A stretch of 17,302 bases of DNA. Origin: JBCBXA01 sp039816825. Lineage in GTDB: Bacteria; Pseudomonadota; Alphaproteobacteria; Rhizobiales; Rhizobiaceae. The number at the start of each line of letters is the position of its first letter. Positions within the stretch are counted from its first letter, which is position 1. The notes below the pieces were generated by a model, which searched no databases, was not told the origin of the DNA, and was given only the letters and a program-made list of their open reading frames with translations. The translations under genes were made by a program, and so were the position numbers. Location of the stretch: the NCBI GenBank assembly GCA_039816825.1, contig JBCBXA010000057.1, positions 1 through 17,302 of the forward strand, given 5' to 3'. Shown piece after piece: positions 15,346 through 17,302 of the stretch.

Positions 15346-16067
15346 CCGGCCGCATAGGCCAGTCGTTCCACGTTCTGATCACCCGGCCTGAACCGGCTGC
15401 CAGCCGCACGGCGCAGCGCCTTCGTGACCTTGGCTTTGAGACGAGTGTTGCGCCGCTGACCGAGCTCCTGCCGCTCGCACCCCGAATTGCTCTTTCGGAG
15501 CGCTGTCGAGTGATTGCCACCAGTGCCAACGCTTTCATGGCTGATCCGCCTGATGGTTTCCCCGCTGACCTCATCCACGATTTCATCTGCGTTGGCGAAC
15601 AGACGGCGCGCGCCTCGGTTGCCTGGGGGTTGCCCCAACCGTCCATCGTGGCACCCGACGCGGAAACTTTGATCGCCCGTGCTTCCGAGGCAGGAATCGA
15701 CCTGAAGCGCTGGCCAGTCGTGTATTTTGCCGGGCGGTACCGGTCGCTGACTCTCGAAGAGGAGCTTTCGAGAATGGCAGCGGTCTATGAGGTCTACGAG
15801 ACCTATGAAGCCCGAGCTGTGCCGGATCCGTTTCAGGCGGTGGATCTCGGGACCATCCATGCTGTCCTGCTGATGTCACCCAGGGCCGCTGAACAGTTCA
15901 GCGCTGCCTTGGATGAAGGCGAGCAAATGAAAAGTGTCTGCATCTCGGACGCCGCGCGCGACCGTTTGTCCGAACGCCTTCGTCGGCTGGCAGTTGTGGC
16001 CGCAGAACCGAGTTTCGACAGCATGCTTCGGTGTCTGATGGCGTTCTCAGAACCGAGTGGTCAGTAG
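15342..16067 (+). CDS. hemD: uroporphyrinogen-III synthase
   Basis: HemD cyclises hydroxymethylbilane to uroporphyrinogen III, directly after HemC. This family diverges strongly, so position carries much of the evidence: the ATG overlaps the hemC stop as ATGA. Sequence support includes the N-terminal VLITRPEPAASRTAQRLRDLGFE, the ATSANAF and FICVGEQTARA blocks, VVYFAGRYRS in the middle, and VLLMSPRAAEQF then VCISDAARDRL near the end, all usual two-lobe HemD landmarks. Length (241) is normal. The gene ends overlapping the stop of the convergent YggT gene by seven bases. The usual alphaproteobacterial neighbours (mitofilin-like and HemY-like genes) do not follow. Confidence 0.92.
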   Translation: MTGRIGQSFHVLITRPEPAASRTAQRLRDLGFETSVAPLTELLPLAPRIALSERCRVIATSANAFMADPPDGFPADLIHDFICVGEQTARASVAWGLPQPSIVAPDAETLIARASEAGIDLKRWPVVYFAGRYRSLTLEEELSRMAAVYEVYETYEARAVPDPFQAVDLGTIHAVLLMSPRAAEQFSAALDEGEQMKSVCISDAARDRLSERLRRLAVVAAEPSFDSMLRCLMAFSEPSGQ

Positions 16068-16360
16068 GCCACTCCGAACGCGGGCGCGATTGAGGTGCGC
16101 AGGAATATGCGCAGGAACATGATCCCGAACAAAAGCACGATGGGCGAAAGGTCGATGGTTCCCAAGTTCGGCATAAACCGTCGGATCGGCCGAAGCGCTG
16201 GCTCCGTCATCTGATAGAGAAAGTTCCCGATCATACCGACGAACTGGTTGGACGAGTTCACAACATTGAACGCATAGAGCCAGGAAAAGACGGCGGATGC
16301 GATGATAATCCACCAGTAGAAGCCCAAAATGGCGTCAAGAACGATGAAGAGGGCGAGCAT
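16061..16360 (-). CDS. YggT family membrane protein
   Basis: This 99-residue integral membrane protein is a single-repeat YggT member (E. coli YggT has two repeats). It has an N-terminal hydrophobic segment with the family-typical YWWIIIASAVFSWL, then NQFVGMIGNFLYQMTEPALRPIRR, the most conserved block, MPNLGTIDLSPIVLLFGIMFLR as second helix, and a short tail. Function is unclear; relatives have been linked to osmotic tolerance and to cell-envelope organisation. It lies 94 bases downstream of the class I amidotransferase gene on the same strand; that gap shows no feature. Its start lacks a clear Shine-Dalgarno. Its stop region overlaps the end of hemD. Confidence 0.92.
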   Translation of the reverse strand: MLALFIVLDAILGFYWWIIIASAVFSWLYAFNVVNSSNQFVGMIGNFLYQMTEPALRPIRRFMPNLGTIDLSPIVLLFGIMFLRIFLRTSIAPAFGVAY

Positions 16361-16454
16361 GGCTGGTCCGATTCAGTTTGTGTCGCAGCGCATGTAGGCG
16401 GGTCGCGTCAAAGGTGCAAGCTGGTGCGTAATTCCATGGTTAGCGGGTCCATGA

Positions 16455-17177
16455 TCAGCGGATGGACGATGAGCCAATCCATTTGTCCAGAAATGCATCC
16501 AGCCAGAGTTCGCTCGGTCGGTCGTAGAGTAGACGGCCATTGAGATGCTGACGCTTGCCCTGCGCGTTTGGCAGGTCAAAGCGATGGGCCCCGCGCACAG
16601 TCCAAGCCTGCATCATCGCCTGCGTCAGCTCGACGTGGAACTGAATGGCAACAGTTCTTTCATTGAGGCTGTAGGCCTGGTGTGGGTAGAGCTCACTCGA
16701 TGCCAGGATTTTGCAGCTGTCCGGCGCCGTTAGACCCTCGCGGTGAAAATGGTAGACGATCTCAGGCCATGGTCCAAAGGTCTGCTCGGCGTCATGGTCT
16801 CGTAGTGGATACCACCCGATTTCGACCATCTCGTCCGGTCGCTGATAGACCTGCCCGCCCAAATGATTGGCCAGCATCTGCGCGCCGAGGCAGATCCCGA
16901 AAAGGGGTTTGTCCTCCGCCAATGGAACGGCCAGCCAATCAGTCTCTCGCCTAACCCACTCGTCGGGATCATTCGCGCTGCCCGGGCCGCCAAAAACAAC
17001 CACCCCCGCGTGGCCTTCCATGGTTTCAGGAAGCGCATCACCCAGCGGCGGGCGGCGTATGTCCAGGGTGAAACCCCGCTCTTCCAATTTGCGGCCGACG
17101 CGCCCGGCTCTGGAATGGGCCTGATGCAGGATGATGAGGATCTTCTGGCCGGCAACCTTGGCGGCGTTTGCCATCAT
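16455..17177 (-). CDS. class I glutamine amidotransferase (GATase1)
   Basis: The 240-residue protein is a stand-alone class I glutaminase domain. The nucleophile is Cys96 in FGICLGAQMLANHLGG, and the rest of the triad is His181 and Glu183 in AIQFHVEL. VVFGGPGSAND (60-70) forms the oxyanion region. This layout resembles GuaA-like N-terminal domains and the GMP synthase-like amidotransferases of unknown acceptor; no synthetase partner is encoded here. The C-terminal extension (after 190) is poorly conserved. The first of two tandem ATGs (17177, 17174) overlaps the upstream stop (ATGATG), so translation is coupled to the TerB-like gene. The frame is open further upstream, but that part lies inside the other gene. 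Confidence 0.88.
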   Translation of the reverse strand: MMANAAKVAGQKILIILHQAHSRAGRVGRKLEERGFTLDIRRPPLGDALPETMEGHAGVVVFGGPGSANDPDEWVRRETDWLAVPLAEDKPLFGICLGAQMLANHLGGQVYQRPDEMVEIGWYPLRDHDAEQTFGPWPEIVYHFHREGLTAPDSCKILASSELYPHQAYSLNERTVAIQFHVELTQAMMQAWTVRGAHRFDLPNAQGKRQHLNGRLLYDRPSELWLDAFLDKWIGSSSIR

Positions 17178-17302
17178 TGGGCGTCCCGCACCGCGTCCTG
17201 CTTGGCGAGCATACGGTCCCGGGCTGAGACACCCAGAAGCTCCGCGATCCGCCAAACGACATTATCTTCCAGTTCGTGCAGCTGGCCGTCGCTGTAAACG
17301 AT
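17174..17302 (-). CDS. TerB-like (tellurite resistance TerB family) protein, C-terminal end
   Basis: Only the last 42 codons and the TGA stop are in the window. The translated end reads IVYSDGQLHELEDNVVWRIA followed by ELLGVSARDRMLAKQDA, which matches the TerB-fold C-terminus (YADGxLHxxEDxxVxRIAxLLGVS) seen in many alphaproteobacterial proteins. The rest lies beyond the right edge, so length and N-terminal features are unknown. The stop overlaps the start codons of the class I amidotransferase gene. Function of these single TerB proteins is not established, and tellurite resistance should not be assumed. Confidence 0.7.
   Translation of the reverse strand: MVYSDGQLHELEDNVVWRIAELLGVSARDRMLAKQDAVRDAQ

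Noticed and set aside
17174..17302. Tellurite resistance or ter-type stress operon
   Set aside because: Only a TerB-like C-terminus is visible, with no TerC, TerD or TerE neighbours in view.

Overview
The window is gene-dense, GC-rich chromosomal DNA with the gene content of an alphaproteobacterium. The clearest pointers are a 180-kDa-type NAD-glutamate dehydrogenase, divergent tsaD and hemC-hemD, a YciI/EVE pair next to tsaD, a DUF6356 membrane protein, and a TerB-like protein followed by a class I amidotransferase. Genus and family cannot be fixed from the sequence alone; a marine lineage near Hyphomonadaceae or Parvibaculales is only a guess. I see no rRNA, tRNA, CRISPR, insertion sequence, integrase or compositional break. 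This looks like core genome, and I found no convincing defence island or other wholly new system.

Layout. 1-2971 (minus) holds the N-terminal 990 codons of NAD-glutamate dehydrogenase, running off the left edge. Divergent from it (plus) are a small C-terminally anchored membrane protein and a PdxY-type pyridoxal kinase, one base apart. A minus-strand run follows, in transcription order: acetyl-CoA synthetase (acs), a dimethylarginine dimethylaminohydrolase-like enzyme, a RidA-family protein and a YdeI/OmpD-associated-family protein. The last three are joined by 4-nt and 1-nt start/stop overlaps. A plus-strand M15-like lipoprotein is divergent from acs. Next, on minus, an Lrp/AsnC regulator lies just upstream of a TetA-like MFS exporter, and a DUF1761 membrane protein follows the exporter. 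Divergent from the regulator (plus) are a DUF6356 membrane protein and a class II glutamine amidotransferase, coupled by a TGATG overlap. On minus come tsaD, a YciI-family protein and an EVE-domain protein. Divergent from tsaD (plus) are hemC and hemD, overlapping by ATGA. The window ends, on minus, with a TerB-like C-terminus, a class I glutamine amidotransferase and a YggT protein.

How it fits together. The products are mostly housekeeping: nitrogen and carbon entry (glutamate dehydrogenase, acetyl-CoA synthetase), cofactor supply (pyridoxal phosphate, tetrapyrrole), tRNA t6A modification, and a possible methylarginine-to-citrulline route beside an imine-hydrolase-type Rid protein. The less understood parts are the two amidotransferases of unknown acceptor, each translationally linked to another gene. 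No gene-free stretch exceeds 300 bases; the longest, about 230 bases between acs and the lipoprotein gene, holds inverted and direct repeats that may be regulatory. I found no convincing intrinsic terminator; the four convergent gene pairs are 24 bases apart or less, and one overlaps.
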